NCBI RefSeq assembly: GCF_010119935.1
Contig: NZ_CP048209.1
Location: 3,661,001 to 3,725,000 of the forward strand
DNA: 64,000 nt
Reading direction: 5' to 3'
Source of the DNA: Paenibacillus lycopersici
GTDB lineage: Bacteria; Bacillota; Bacilli; Paenibacillales; Paenibacillaceae
Every line of letters begins with the position of its first letter. Positions within the stretch are counted from its first letter, which is position 1. The position numbers and the translations under genes are program-made. The notes under the pieces are model-generated. The model worked only from the letters and a program-made list of their open reading frames with translations, ran no database searches and was not told the origin of the DNA. This document shows positions 17,883 to 26,149 of this stretch, piece after piece.

Positions 17883-18671
17883 GTGGGAGATCGATTTTTG
17901 AAACCAGAATTAGTGATGAGAAGCCGTTTTGCATCTAATCCAATACCGCAATGGGAAGCTGCTATATTATGTTTTCGTAATAGACAGGGTTGCGACATCT
18001 TAGTAAATAAATTTAATGCGAAACCGATCGAGGGATACAAAGTATTTTACGGTATAGATGCTACAGAGACATCGAGACAAGTCTTTGAAGCTGAGATCAA
18101 TGGTATTAACGTCGGAATCATAACACGGTTAAGCTGGGGAGGCCCCCAAGCGGCAATAATAGTTGAGGAGCTTGCATTCATCGGTGTGAAATACATATTG
18201 GGTTATGGGACCGCAGGATCAATTAATAAAACAATTGGCAAAGGGCAGCAAGTAGTTGGCGTGAAGTCCTTAATTACCGATGGAACAAGCAAATCATATG
18301 TAAGTGATAGGGCTGAACTTCTGGGTAACAGTGATCTAATTAAACTAACAAAAGAAGTATCGACTCAAATCGGATATGAAGTTAAGGAAGTATGTGTGGC
18401 CAATGTGGATGCACTGTACAGGGAAACCAAGAAACTGATTAGTGAATATCAAACAATGGGGGCAGACATTGTAAATCTTGAAACATCGGCCTTATTTGCA
18501 GCCTGTGAAGCGTGCAATATTGCGAGTACTTGGATTGGGTTCATTAGCGATTGTTTAGTAGATGAAGCTTGGGATGATTGGCACATTGATAGTTTAGAAC
18601 TATCCACTATTGCATCAGAAATCTGTCTCGAAGTAATTAGAGCCATTTTTGAACGCAATAGCCATGTCTAG
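17883..18671 (+). CDS. Nucleoside phosphorylase family protein, 262 aa
   Basis: A PNP/UDP phosphorylase fold: RLSWGGPQAAIIVEELAFIG, YILGYGTAGSI, and NLETSALFAACEACNI, the family's E-x-x-A-L motif. It likely cleaves a nucleoside or a related N-glycoside with phosphate. Codon use is more AT-rich than in the GC-rich genes to the right. GGGGGGTATCAGACG precedes GTG 17883. The stop TAG lies inside repeat copy D, so the last residues (SHV) are repeat-derived and the native C-terminus may have been replaced. Confidence 0.75.
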   Translation: MGDRFLKPELVMRSRFASNPIPQWEAAILCFRNRQGCDILVNKFNAKPIEGYKVFYGIDATETSRQVFEAEINGINVGIITRLSWGGPQAAIIVEELAFIGVKYILGYGTAGSINKTIGKGQQVVGVKSLITDGTSKSYVSDRAELLGNSDLIKLTKEVSTQIGYEVKEVCVANVDALYRETKKLISEYQTMGADIVNLETSALFAACEACNIASTWIGFISDCLVDEAWDDWHIDSLELSTIASEICLEVIRAIFERNSHV

Positions 18672-18678
18672 CGACACA
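18665..18678. repeat. TGTCTAGCGACACA repeat, copy D
   Basis: Exact 14-base core. It provides the stop codon of the nucleoside phosphorylase gene. The downstream part of copies B/C is absent; an ACGGGCAG hairpin follows instead. Confidence 0.7.
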
Positions 18679-18684
18679 AATCAT

Positions 18685-18710
18685 TGAACTAACGGGCAGA
18701 TTAGCTTAAC
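18685..18710. repeat. ACGGGCAG tail hairpin 1
   Basis: GAACTAA, CGGGCAGA, TTAGCTTAA: arms pair over 5-6 bases around the conserved loop. Located 17 bases after the preceding stop. Confidence 0.6.
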
Positions 18711-18768
18711 GGTTACAAGGAATTTATTAGAGTATTGGCAGTTCCTGATTCGTCTGGAGGAGAATCGA

Positions 18769-19008
18769 GTGGTAAAGCGCGGTATATGGGTATGGTTAGT
18801 AATTGCCATGCTTTGCGGAATTCCTGGGGTAGTAGGGACAATGATATGTCTGTTATGGTTGGTGGTAGGGACACTGTTTTTTGATGACCCTACGGCTACT
18901 TATAGCGGATTTATTTTGCATATTGGAAAGTTTATAGTAGTTCCAATTCTTCTGCTTATAATATCAGGGTGGTCCATAAGTAAGTACATATTAGCACGGA
19001 AGAAATAA
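18769..19008 (+). CDS. Small membrane protein, 79 aa
   Basis: Two hydrophobic helices (about 5-36 and 48-70) with a short acidic loop (FDDPTATYSG) and a basic tail (ILARKK). The function is not recognised. GTG 18769 follows TGGAGGAG. Single-gene unit in the row. Confidence 0.6.
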   Translation: MVKRGIWVWLVIAMLCGIPGVVGTMICLLWLVVGTLFFDDPTATYSGFILHIGKFIVVPILLLIISGWSISKYILARKK

Positions 19009-19066
19009 GTTTGGAATCAGTGCAAGCTGATAAATAAGCTGTCAGAAACGATTGCCTCCCCCTATA

Positions 19067-19082
19067 CTAACGGGCAGTTTAG
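19067..19082. repeat. ACGGGCAG tail hairpin 2
   Basis: CTAACGGGCAGTTTAG, with CTAA/TTAG arms. About 60 bases after the membrane-protein stop. The remaining gap to 19252 shows no gene. Confidence 0.6.
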
Positions 19083-19252
19083 AGCAACAAATGGAATATT
19101 ATTGCGTCTGCCATTTATAAGAAAAACGCAACTCGTTCTGCATTTCAACGTATAATACCATGTGGTAAATATTGGGATTTCTAAGCTGGTGGCTGTGTTG
19201 AACAGGCAGCTAGGCAAGTTAAAATAGAGGATCCAATACAGGAGGTTTTTAT

Positions 19253-19912
19253 GTGAAATATAGTCCTTATTTAATCCTATTTTCGTTACTTGTATTTCTT
19301 GTTGCTGGTTGTAGTCAAACATCTTCTTATGGAACCCCAGCTCCAATAAAGAACCTAAAATGGGGCATGAACGTAACTGAGACATTAGATGTTTTGGGAA
19401 TCGGAGAAAAGGATTTAACTGAAACAAGCAGTCTTGGTACAACGCGTACGTTCACATCCAACGAAAAAATAAAGATATATGGTCGTCCTGCTGAAGTTAG
19501 TTTTACGTTTAGTTATTTATCCCCCGAACCTATTTTATTTGGAATCACTGCTAAGTTTAAACCAGAAGACGTCGCATATGTAGAAAAGGAAATAACTAAA
19601 CAGCGAGGTCAGGAGGGGAGCATTCTTCAATATAATGTTAAGAGTGAGCCGATGCAGATTAGCTGGAAGGATGTATCGCTTCAAGATAACAAAAAATGGT
19701 TGGCTGCCGTTGAAAAGGTTTATAACAATATGGGAGTAAAGACGACCGAGGAGCCCATGGAAAACGGTGTAAATGTAATGGGTAAGACAATTACAAGTTG
19801 TGTTCTTGAATTAGATAAAAACAGTCCACGGTATGGCACCGTTGTTTTTGATGGTTCGGTTGCAGCGATGTTAAATTATCCAGAAAGGTATGCGTATGTG
19901 CCTAAGACATAA
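19253..19912 (+). CDS. Lipoprotein of unknown function, 219 aa
   Basis: A signal peptide with lipobox LVAGC (Cys20) predicts a protein anchored to the outer face of the membrane. The mature part has beta-rich stretches (SFTFSYLSPEPILFGITAKF) and no family I recognise. GTG 19253 follows AGGAGGTTTTT. Base composition is AT-rich like its neighbours. Confidence 0.7.
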   Translation: MKYSPYLILFSLLVFLVAGCSQTSSYGTPAPIKNLKWGMNVTETLDVLGIGEKDLTETSSLGTTRTFTSNEKIKIYGRPAEVSFTFSYLSPEPILFGITAKFKPEDVAYVEKEITKQRGQEGSILQYNVKSEPMQISWKDVSLQDNKKWLAAVEKVYNNMGVKTTEEPMENGVNVMGKTITSCVLELDKNSPRYGTVVFDGSVAAMLNYPERYAYVPKT

Positions 19913-19922
19913 TTTATTATTG

Positions 19923-19945
19923 GACTAACGGGTACTTTAGTTGAA
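19923..19945. repeat. ACGGG tail hairpin 3
   Basis: GACTAA, CGGGTACT, TTAGTTG. Arms pair 5-6 bp; loop variant CGGGTAC. About 11 bases after the lipoprotein stop. Confidence 0.6.
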
Positions 19946-19976
19946 AATGACATTAAAGCATGAGAGGAGCATTCTT

Positions 19977-20564
19977 TTGAGGGATTTCATATTCATCATT
20001 GGACCAAGTGGTATTGGAAAAACGACTTTAGCAAAGAAGCTATATCAACATTATAAGAGTGTTTACATCGAACAAAATATGATCCCGGAATTCTTAACAA
20101 CCGATGGTAAAACAGAGGTAACTGGGGAATTCGAAGAAGAAACATGCTGGTCAAGTACAGTCACACTTCTTCTTAATTTCAATAAATTAGGATATAAAAA
20201 CGTGATAGGCTTAGATTTTGACGATCTAAGAACAAGAGATATTCCTGATGTTTTTAAAGGGTTTAACTACATAACTTTAAAGCTTGTCTGCAGTGATTAT
20301 CAACAGAATTTGAATCAGATGCTTAATCGCGAAGCTGGAGGACTTGTAGATACTGAGTTGCTTGAGAAAATGTATCAAACCATTCCCAAAAGGAATTTGC
20401 TTATTAATGAATTTGAAATTGATGTTAAAGATAAAGATCCTGAGATAGTATTTAATGAGGCAGTAAATCTAATTAATGACGCTAACACATCGTTAAACTA
20501 CGAATACACCAAGCCTTCAAAAGAAAACTTCTATTCATGGGTATTCAGTAATGGATTGCGATAG
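19977..20564 (+). CDS. P-loop kinase-like ATPase, about 195 aa
   Basis: Walker A GPSGIGKTT at about residues 9-17 after a beta strand (DFIFII), then a likely Walker B NVIGLDFDD. It resembles AAA_33/nucleoside-kinase-like small proteins; substrate unknown. The TTG at 19977 with AGAGGAG eight bases upstream is preferred. The frame is open from 19941, but that start lies in a repeat hairpin. Single-gene unit. Confidence 0.65.
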   Translation: MRDFIFIIGPSGIGKTTLAKKLYQHYKSVYIEQNMIPEFLTTDGKTEVTGEFEEETCWSSTVTLLLNFNKLGYKNVIGLDFDDLRTRDIPDVFKGFNYITLKLVCSDYQQNLNQMLNREAGGLVDTELLEKMYQTIPKRNLLINEFEIDVKDKDPEIVFNEAVNLINDANTSLNYEYTKPSKENFYSWVFSNGLR

Positions 20565-20582
20565 AGTTCGATAATGGATTTT

Positions 20583-20604
20583 GAGCTAACGGGAGACTAT
20601 AGCT
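20583..20604. repeat. ACGGG tail hairpin 4
   Basis: GAGCTA, ACGGGAGACTA, TAGCTC: a perfect 6-bp stem whose sequence differs from sites 1-3 yet keeps pairing. Confidence 0.65.
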
Positions 20605-20612
20605 CAACTACA

Positions 20613-20654
20613 AACGAAGGCAGCCGTGCACGAATACGATCGGCTGCCTTCGTT
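20613..20654 (+). terminator. Long hairpin, probable terminator
   Basis: A perfect 14-bp stem AACGAAGGCAGCCG/CGGCTGCCTTCGTT with a 14-base loop. No T run follows directly, so termination is not certain; it lies between two ACGGG hairpins. Confidence 0.55.
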
Positions 20655-20655
20655 C

Positions 20656-20674
20656 AACTAACGGGCAGTTTAAT
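20656..20674. repeat. ACGGGCAG tail hairpin 5
   Basis: AACTAACGGGCAGTTTAAT, with a weak stem. The remaining sequence to 20759 is AT-rich with no gene. Confidence 0.5.
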
Positions 20675-20759
20675 TATATGAGTTTATTACCTTCCAGTTT
20701 TTTCTAATGTTTAGTAATGTATGGGTAACTGAAATTTTATATTAGGCGGTGTACGTAAA

Positions 20760-21470
20760 TTGGAACATAGCGTTATTTTTCACAAAATATTGACTGATTT
20801 AAATTTAGGCTCTTTCGTACTACAACCACAAAGGGTTTCTGGTGGTTTTATGCACAAAATGTATTGTTTAGAGACCACTACAGGAAAATATGCATTAAAG
20901 CTATTAAACCCCGTTATTATGAAAAGGCCGAGTGCATTCCAGAATTATCAAAAGGCAGAGCGTTTAGAACGGGTATTGCAAGAAAACAAAATGCCTATTG
21001 TTCCGGCAATGGAGATAAATGGCCGCAAAATGCAGTGTATCGAAAATCAATATTACTACGTCTTTCCGTGGGTTGAAGGGAGCGCGCTCCCTGGGGATGA
21101 AATAAAAGAGGAGCATTGTAAAATAGTCGGTGAACTCTTGGCTAAAATTCACAAAATTGAGCAGATTGAGAAACCCTTTGTCAGAGATGAAATTAGTATT
21201 GATTGGGGCGCATATATTGCGACGGCAACTACAGAGTGTCCAGAAATCGCAGACAAGTTAAATAGTTATAGAGAAATCTTGTACGCTTGCCAAGAAGAAT
21301 TTAATAGGGCACTAAAAAAGATACCGGCTGTCACCTGTATATCCAACGGCGATATGGACTGCAAGAATATTTTGTGGGTGAATGGAAATCCTTTAATTAT
21401 TGATTTAGAATGTCTTGATTATGGAAATCCATTTTGTGATTTAATTTACAAACAGACTCCGACAATTTAA
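20760..21470 (+). CDS. APH-family phosphotransferase, C-terminally truncated, 236 aa
   Basis: A kinase-like fold with GGFMHKMYCLET (ATP loop) and KYALKLLNP (Lys). The catalytic loop is degenerate as ISNGDMDCKNILW, where N replaces the usual H before GD. It continues with PLIIDLECLDYGNPFCDLI. The reading frame then leaves the family pattern (YKQTPTI) and stops about 60-70 residues short of related proteins, so it is probably decayed or only partly active. TTG 20760 follows AGGCGGTG. Confidence 0.65.
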   Translation: MEHSVIFHKILTDLNLGSFVLQPQRVSGGFMHKMYCLETTTGKYALKLLNPVIMKRPSAFQNYQKAERLERVLQENKMPIVPAMEINGRKMQCIENQYYYVFPWVEGSALPGDEIKEEHCKIVGELLAKIHKIEQIEKPFVRDEISIDWGAYIATATTECPEIADKLNSYREILYACQEEFNRALKKIPAVTCISNGDMDCKNILWVNGNPLIIDLECLDYGNPFCDLIYKQTPTI

Positions 21471-21540
21471 ATCTTGTTATTCCAATTTTAACTGATGACA
21501 TATGTACAAAATACGGGTTTTGTGTAAATGTATTAAAGTA

Positions 21541-21563
21541 AAAAAGCCGCAACGCGGCTTTTG
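21541..21563. terminator. Bidirectional terminator
   Basis: AAAAAGCCGC/GCGGCTTTTG hairpin with a T run on both sides. It probably ends the long minus-strand glycan operon. Confidence 0.8.
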
Positions 21564-21580
21564 CGTCGTTTTGTTGCCAC

Positions 21581-23608
21581 TCAAATCATAAATTCATACA
21601 CGCACCCAAGGCGATCAATTACACCGATGGCCAACTTACGGTCGTCCCCTGAAATCGCAATGCAGTACGGTTCGCTGCTTAAGCCGCATCCGCCGACCTT
21701 GTTCGGATCCGAGAAATGAACGCGTCCTAGCTGCTGGACGCCGTTCAGGTCGTCGTAACTGAACACCATTCCTAGATCTGACGGATCGCCTGCGACACCG
21801 TACACCTTGGTTAAATCCGACGTGACCGCCATGTCATGTACCGGACCGTGCGGCGCGCATGCTCCTAAGGCGAACACGCTGTCGCCGGCAACGATTGCCA
21901 GCATGCCGTCCGTTGTACCGACCAGCCGTCTGCCGTTCGAGATGCTCGCGGCAGCGCTCGCAACCGCCAGGTATTGTCGGCCTGGATGCGCCGGAAGCTT
22001 CACATGGGCAAACGCCTGATCAACGCCCTCATGCTTCGGCTCGTAACCGTCGATTGCTTCTTGGCTGACTACGATGCCGTCCTCAATAATGAAATGCGTA
22101 AATACCTCGTTCCCGCAGATGGCATGAATGCGATGCCGTTCGTCATACCAGACCCGGTTCACCCGGGATTGCTCAATCGCGGTATGCTTCCATATTTTGG
22201 CAACGCTTACATTCGCTGCACGGAACGTGTCCGGGTTCTGAGCGAGAAACCGCCCATCCCTCTCTCCTTCCGCGAACATGTCGTAATAGCGCGCGGCATC
22301 CTGGAGAAGCGTATCGCCGTACAACTGCAGGCCATCCTTGAAGTTGATGTAATGATACGGATCGCGGCAGGTCAGCCTTGGTAGGTGCCGGTCCTCCCTG
22401 ACGGCCTTCAAATCGATCTGGAACATGCCGGGCGGATCAAGCGCGTGATTCGTATCCGCGCCGTACAGCACGTCGTCCTTGATGTACATTTCGCAGAACA
22501 GCGTCGTGTTTCGCTCAAGCACGCCGGCAATGCCGTGATTGAACGGAACGCCCCCGTTCAGGAAATCCCAGCTGATCAGCCAATTCGCGGTCTCTCGGCC
22601 ATTTCCCTGGAAGCGCAGGCCGTACCAAAGCGTGCCGTATTGATCGAACGCCATGCTGTGCGTCACCGGGGTCCAGTCGTAGGCTTGAAATTCCGTTGGT
22701 CTGAAATCGCCAACGGCTTCAATGGCATTCTTCGCATAATCGTAGGCGAAGAGCTTGTCGTTATAGGCAACCAGCATATAGAGACGGCCATCCGGCCCGT
22801 TCTCCGCGGCGATCATCTGATTGTGGAATTTAGACAACGGAATGTCGGACGACTGCGGAATATCGAGGCCAAGGTCTTCCAGCTGCTTCGTATCGGTATT
22901 GATCCTGTAGAGCCGGCCGGATTTCGAGGAATTGTAGATATGGCCGTCAAGCCCCTTCACGAACCGGAAAGATGCGTATTCCGCCGCCTGACCGTAATCC
23001 GTCACGTGCCGGGTAGCCATATCCAGCCGGTACACGTGGCCGCGAATATAGCCGCCGAAATAATAGGCATTCGTCTTCGCGTCATAGATGCCGCCGTAGA
23101 TCGTTTCCCGCGGGACGGGGATGCCCCAGTCCTCCACTTTGCCCGATTCCGGATCATAGAGGATGACGTTCGAGCCCGCGTACCCTTCCCACATATGCGA
23201 ATAGTACGCCCAGGGCAGCCAATACGGATGATTCGGCGCACTGGCGGTCGTATGCGTCGTCATGATGATCCGCCCATCGGGCAAGAACGACATGCAGGTA
23301 TGGATTTTGCTCGGCCGGATCGTGCGGTCGTGCGTGATCACGCTGTCGTTCAGCTTCCATAACAGCTTCAATTCGGCCTTTTCCGGAATGTATTCATAGA
23401 AATGCACGTAATCCGGATAGCTGATTTCGGCGCATAGGCCGAAATAATGCCTGCCGTTCGGATGAATGGCATAGTCCCAGATCGCGTTATGCTTCGTCTC
23501 CGGCGGGAAGACGGCATATTGCAGGCTTCGCTGCGTAATGAGCTCATGCAGCTTCGGTTCGACCGCATCGAACGCGGCATTCCGCTCGAATGTCTCTCGC
23601 GTATACAA
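21581..23608 (-). CDS. Beta-propeller-like protein of unknown function, 675 aa
   Basis: Repeated blade-like segments: HPNGRHYFGLCAE, LPDGRIIMTTHT, DAKTNAYYFGGYIRGHVYRL, LDGHIYNSSKSGRLYRI, PDGRLYMLVAYNDKLFAYD and DQYGTLWYGLRF. They suggest a 7-bladed propeller of the kind found in sugar-acid lyases. No signal peptide. TTG 23608 follows GGAGGG. It is the last gene of the operon that starts with the sensor kinase, so it probably acts on an imported glycan fragment. The activity is unknown. Confidence 0.6.
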   Translation of the reverse strand: MYTRETFERNAAFDAVEPKLHELITQRSLQYAVFPPETKHNAIWDYAIHPNGRHYFGLCAEISYPDYVHFYEYIPEKAELKLLWKLNDSVITHDRTIRPSKIHTCMSFLPDGRIIMTTHTTASAPNHPYWLPWAYYSHMWEGYAGSNVILYDPESGKVEDWGIPVPRETIYGGIYDAKTNAYYFGGYIRGHVYRLDMATRHVTDYGQAAEYASFRFVKGLDGHIYNSSKSGRLYRINTDTKQLEDLGLDIPQSSDIPLSKFHNQMIAAENGPDGRLYMLVAYNDKLFAYDYAKNAIEAVGDFRPTEFQAYDWTPVTHSMAFDQYGTLWYGLRFQGNGRETANWLISWDFLNGGVPFNHGIAGVLERNTTLFCEMYIKDDVLYGADTNHALDPPGMFQIDLKAVREDRHLPRLTCRDPYHYINFKDGLQLYGDTLLQDAARYYDMFAEGERDGRFLAQNPDTFRAANVSVAKIWKHTAIEQSRVNRVWYDERHRIHAICGNEVFTHFIIEDGIVVSQEAIDGYEPKHEGVDQAFAHVKLPAHPGRQYLAVASAAASISNGRRLVGTTDGMLAIVAGDSVFALGACAPHGPVHDMAVTSDLTKVYGVAGDPSDLGMVFSYDDLNGVQQLGRVHFSDPNKVGGCGLSSEPYCIAISGDDRKLAIGVIDRLGCVYEFMI

Positions 23609-23640
23609 GCAAGATCCCTCCTGTTCCTGTACTGGTCTGT

Positions 23641-23676
23641 TGATCGTTCTTCACTTCCTGATCGTTCTGCACTTCC
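23641..23676. repeat. 18-bp tandem duplication in an operon gap
   Basis: TGATCGTTCTTCACTTCC followed by TGATCGTTCTGCACTTCC, then a partial third copy (GATTTTTCC). Confidence 0.8.
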
Positions 23677-23714
23677 CGATTTTTCCAGATACCCTAACTG
23701 TGCTAGATCCACCG

Positions 23715-24191
23715 CTAAATCGCAAACAGCGACGTCGATTCGGAAACTTCCAGCACGCCGACGATGTCTTCGTCGGAATTGCGGATCGGGTAATACACCG
23801 TCGTTCCGAACGGCCGGTCCCACCTCGTCGGCAATCCTTCGAAGGCGCGAATCAGCTCCGGCCACGCCGGCTGGATCTGATAGCCTTCATGCGGCAGCGA
23901 CCTGCCCGCGACCATCACTTCGACCCGCGCGGGACTCTCCGGCCTGCGAATCCATAGCGCCGTCGAAGGCTTGCGGGACGGTTCAATGCGTTCGGTCAGC
24001 AAGAGCACGCGTTTCAACGCATTGAAATGATGCTCGTCATAATCGATCTCGTCGCCGAGCGCGAATTCGTTGCCCGATTGGACCCGCAGCGGGTAGGCGC
24101 GCCGTTCGGGCGGCATCACCTCTTCGAGCGAATCGCCAGGCAAGAACAAAGCGCCGATACGCGCAACTTCCATCAATTCGATTATTGGCAT
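23715..24191 (-). CDS. Hypothetical protein of the glycan operon, 158 aa
   Basis: No signal peptide. The C-terminal half contains RPFGTTVYYPIRNSDEDIVG, resembling a small PAS/GAF-like sensory fold, but this is weak. The ATG at 24191 with AGGAGG is chosen, so it overlaps the upstream gene by 10 bases and is translationally coupled to it. Function not recognised. Confidence 0.6.
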   Translation of the reverse strand: MPIIELMEVARIGALFLPGDSLEEVMPPERRAYPLRVQSGNEFALGDEIDYDEHHFNALKRVLLLTERIEPSRKPSTALWIRRPESPARVEVMVAGRSLPHEGYQIQPAWPELIRAFEGLPTRWDRPFGTTVYYPIRNSDEDIVGVLEVSESTSLFAI

Positions 24192-25990
24192 GACCCGGCC
24201 TCCTGTTCGATTAACCGCCATAGCGCGTGCCGCAAATCCAGAAACGACTCGGGCTGCTTGCCCTGGTGCAGCGTCGCCTGCGGCGCGTCGCTGAACATCG
24301 TATCAATCCACTCGTACGGCGGCAGCCGGATGAAATCCGGCTTGCCCGGCCACCAGGCGTCGTCCTTCACGCCAAGCGATTGCGCGACGAGCGCGCTGAC
24401 CGCAGCGCGCCGTTCCGGCTCCTGCACGCGAATCCACGCTTCCGTCAAGTCTGCCGTCTGCATCGCGTTTCGCAGCGCTTTCAACCGAATGGACGGCAGC
24501 GGACCGTTCACGCCGATGATTCCATCGCCGGGATAGAACATCGTCGTCGCGCCGTCCGCTGCCGGCTCCACCTGCCAATCCGCTCCCCAATCGAGGCTTT
24601 CCCAATACAGGAAACCGTCGACGCCGCGCGCCACGGCAACCAGCGGCCCGATCGCCGTGCCGAGCAGCGATTGTCCAATCTCCTGGGCGCTGCCGTACGT
24701 CCATGCCTCGCAGCCTTGCGCCTTCAAATACGCGAATCCTTCCGGATACCAGGAGCCGATCGTTTCATTGACGACCCAGTGATGAATCTTCGCGGCATAC
24801 TGCTCGTAATGCTGTCCGAAACACCAGCTGGAGTCCGTACGGAAGATAATCGAGGCGCCGTCTTGCCGCGTGAGAACGTCTTCGCCCAGCGCGTAATACA
24901 GATCATTGATTTTCTCGTCCCACACGAACCGCGTCTCGTCGCCGTCGTACGGGAAGAGCTTGTAGCGCTTCTTATGGTTCAGGAATAGCTCGAATTTCGT
25001 GTTCAGCCATCCCATCTCCGTGAAATGACGGTGGAATTGGTCGAGCACCGCCGTGAATTCGGTCGCGTAGCCTTTGGTTCCGAACTTGGCGTAATCGGCC
25101 GGCCAATGAAAATTGAACGGCAGGTAGAGATGCGGCAGCGGGATGGAACCGCGCTTCGTATCTTGGAAAGCGGAACCGTCCAGGTAAGCGCCGTAATGCT
25201 CGTCGAACCGCGACCAGTCGCTGACGCGCATATGCTTCCCTTTGCCTTCCAGCGCCGGCGCGAAGCTGTCCGGCATATCCCCTGAATGCGAGTACGGCAA
25301 ATAATGCAGCAGGCAGCGGTGTTCGTGCGCCATGCGATAGAACTGACGTTCCACCTTGAAGTAGGTGCCGTCCGCGTACCGATGCGGATTATGCCGTAAG
25401 CATTCCATTCGCCGCGAAAGTCCGTCGGCGTAGCTGTTCAGGTCGGCGGTAATGATAGACGCATTCGGCACGGTCGCCTCCAGCACTTGAATGGCGACGC
25501 TGCAGCGCTCAAACCGCTCCGTACCCATAACGATTTCAAGATGGCCGGTGTAGCTCCCCGGCGGCGTATCCGCCGGAATGAACAGATCGAGCCACAGGGC
25601 TGCGAAATTCTGATCCGGCACCGCGTTGCGTTCCGCAACTGAAGCGAGCGGGCGCTCCGAGGTGCTGCCGGCTTTCCATGGAATGAGCGCGTCGGGGATA
25701 TAGCGTCCTTGAATCCGATGATACCATTGCACGTAGAGCGCATACTCGCCCGCAGCGATCTCGCCCTGTTCGCCGACCAGCGAACCGGGAACGATATCGA
25801 AGGCCTGCATGACCTCTTGCGTGTATGGAACGATGAGTTGAAACGAGACATAGGCATTGCGCGGGGAAACGAGCTGCAGCGTTTCCTGGGAGAAGACGGT
25901 CATGGACCGGCTTCCCCCTTCGTATTCGATGACTTCCCCCGACTGCGGGCAAATCCGAATCATATCGTGAATCAGCCGACTGATCGTCAT
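24182..25990 (-). CDS. DUF4091 / GH123-like glycosidase, 602 aa
   Basis: An N-terminal beta-sandwich (to about 180; GSYTGHLEIVMGTERF) and a catalytic-type barrel. The C-terminal DUF4091 signature: EAWTYGSAQEIGQSLLGTAI, then GVDGFLYWESLDWG and MFYPGDGIIGVNGPLPSIRL. Relatives belong to the GH123-like group acting on amino sugars or other unusual sugars. There is no signal peptide, so it is intracellular. ATG 25990 follows GAGGG. The operon supplies imported oligosaccharide; the exact substrate is unknown. Confidence 0.8.
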   Translation of the reverse strand: MTISRLIHDMIRICPQSGEVIEYEGGSRSMTVFSQETLQLVSPRNAYVSFQLIVPYTQEVMQAFDIVPGSLVGEQGEIAAGEYALYVQWYHRIQGRYIPDALIPWKAGSTSERPLASVAERNAVPDQNFAALWLDLFIPADTPPGSYTGHLEIVMGTERFERCSVAIQVLEATVPNASIITADLNSYADGLSRRMECLRHNPHRYADGTYFKVERQFYRMAHEHRCLLHYLPYSHSGDMPDSFAPALEGKGKHMRVSDWSRFDEHYGAYLDGSAFQDTKRGSIPLPHLYLPFNFHWPADYAKFGTKGYATEFTAVLDQFHRHFTEMGWLNTKFELFLNHKKRYKLFPYDGDETRFVWDEKINDLYYALGEDVLTRQDGASIIFRTDSSWCFGQHYEQYAAKIHHWVVNETIGSWYPEGFAYLKAQGCEAWTYGSAQEIGQSLLGTAIGPLVAVARGVDGFLYWESLDWGADWQVEPAADGATTMFYPGDGIIGVNGPLPSIRLKALRNAMQTADLTEAWIRVQEPERRAAVSALVAQSLGVKDDAWWPGKPDFIRLPPYEWIDTMFSDAPQATLHQGKQPESFLDLRHALWRLIEQEAGSCQ

Positions 25991-26087
25991 AAGGCATGCA
26001 CCCTCTTCTTTCGGGAACGACGTATTGATGCGCCAATCCTGCTTCCAGGCGCCGTTTCTACTTCCTGGCACCAGTGCTGCTATCGAC

Positions 26088-26143
26088 TACCGGACCTGCT
26101 TCTGAGCACCGTATCTTTTCCGATTACCGGGTCTGTTTCCGAG
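26088..26143. repeat. Imperfect tandem repeat (about 37 bp) in an operon gap
   Basis: ACCGGACCTGCTTCTGAG and ACCGGGTCTGTTTCCGAG are 37 bases apart with similar spacers. Confidence 0.65.
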
Positions 26144-26149
26144 ACGAAT

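Noticed and set aside
16597..20674. Integron attC sites
   Set aside because: The hairpins are only about 17-25 bases and lack the paired R and L boxes of attC; no integrase gene. Kept only as a cassette-like hypothesis.
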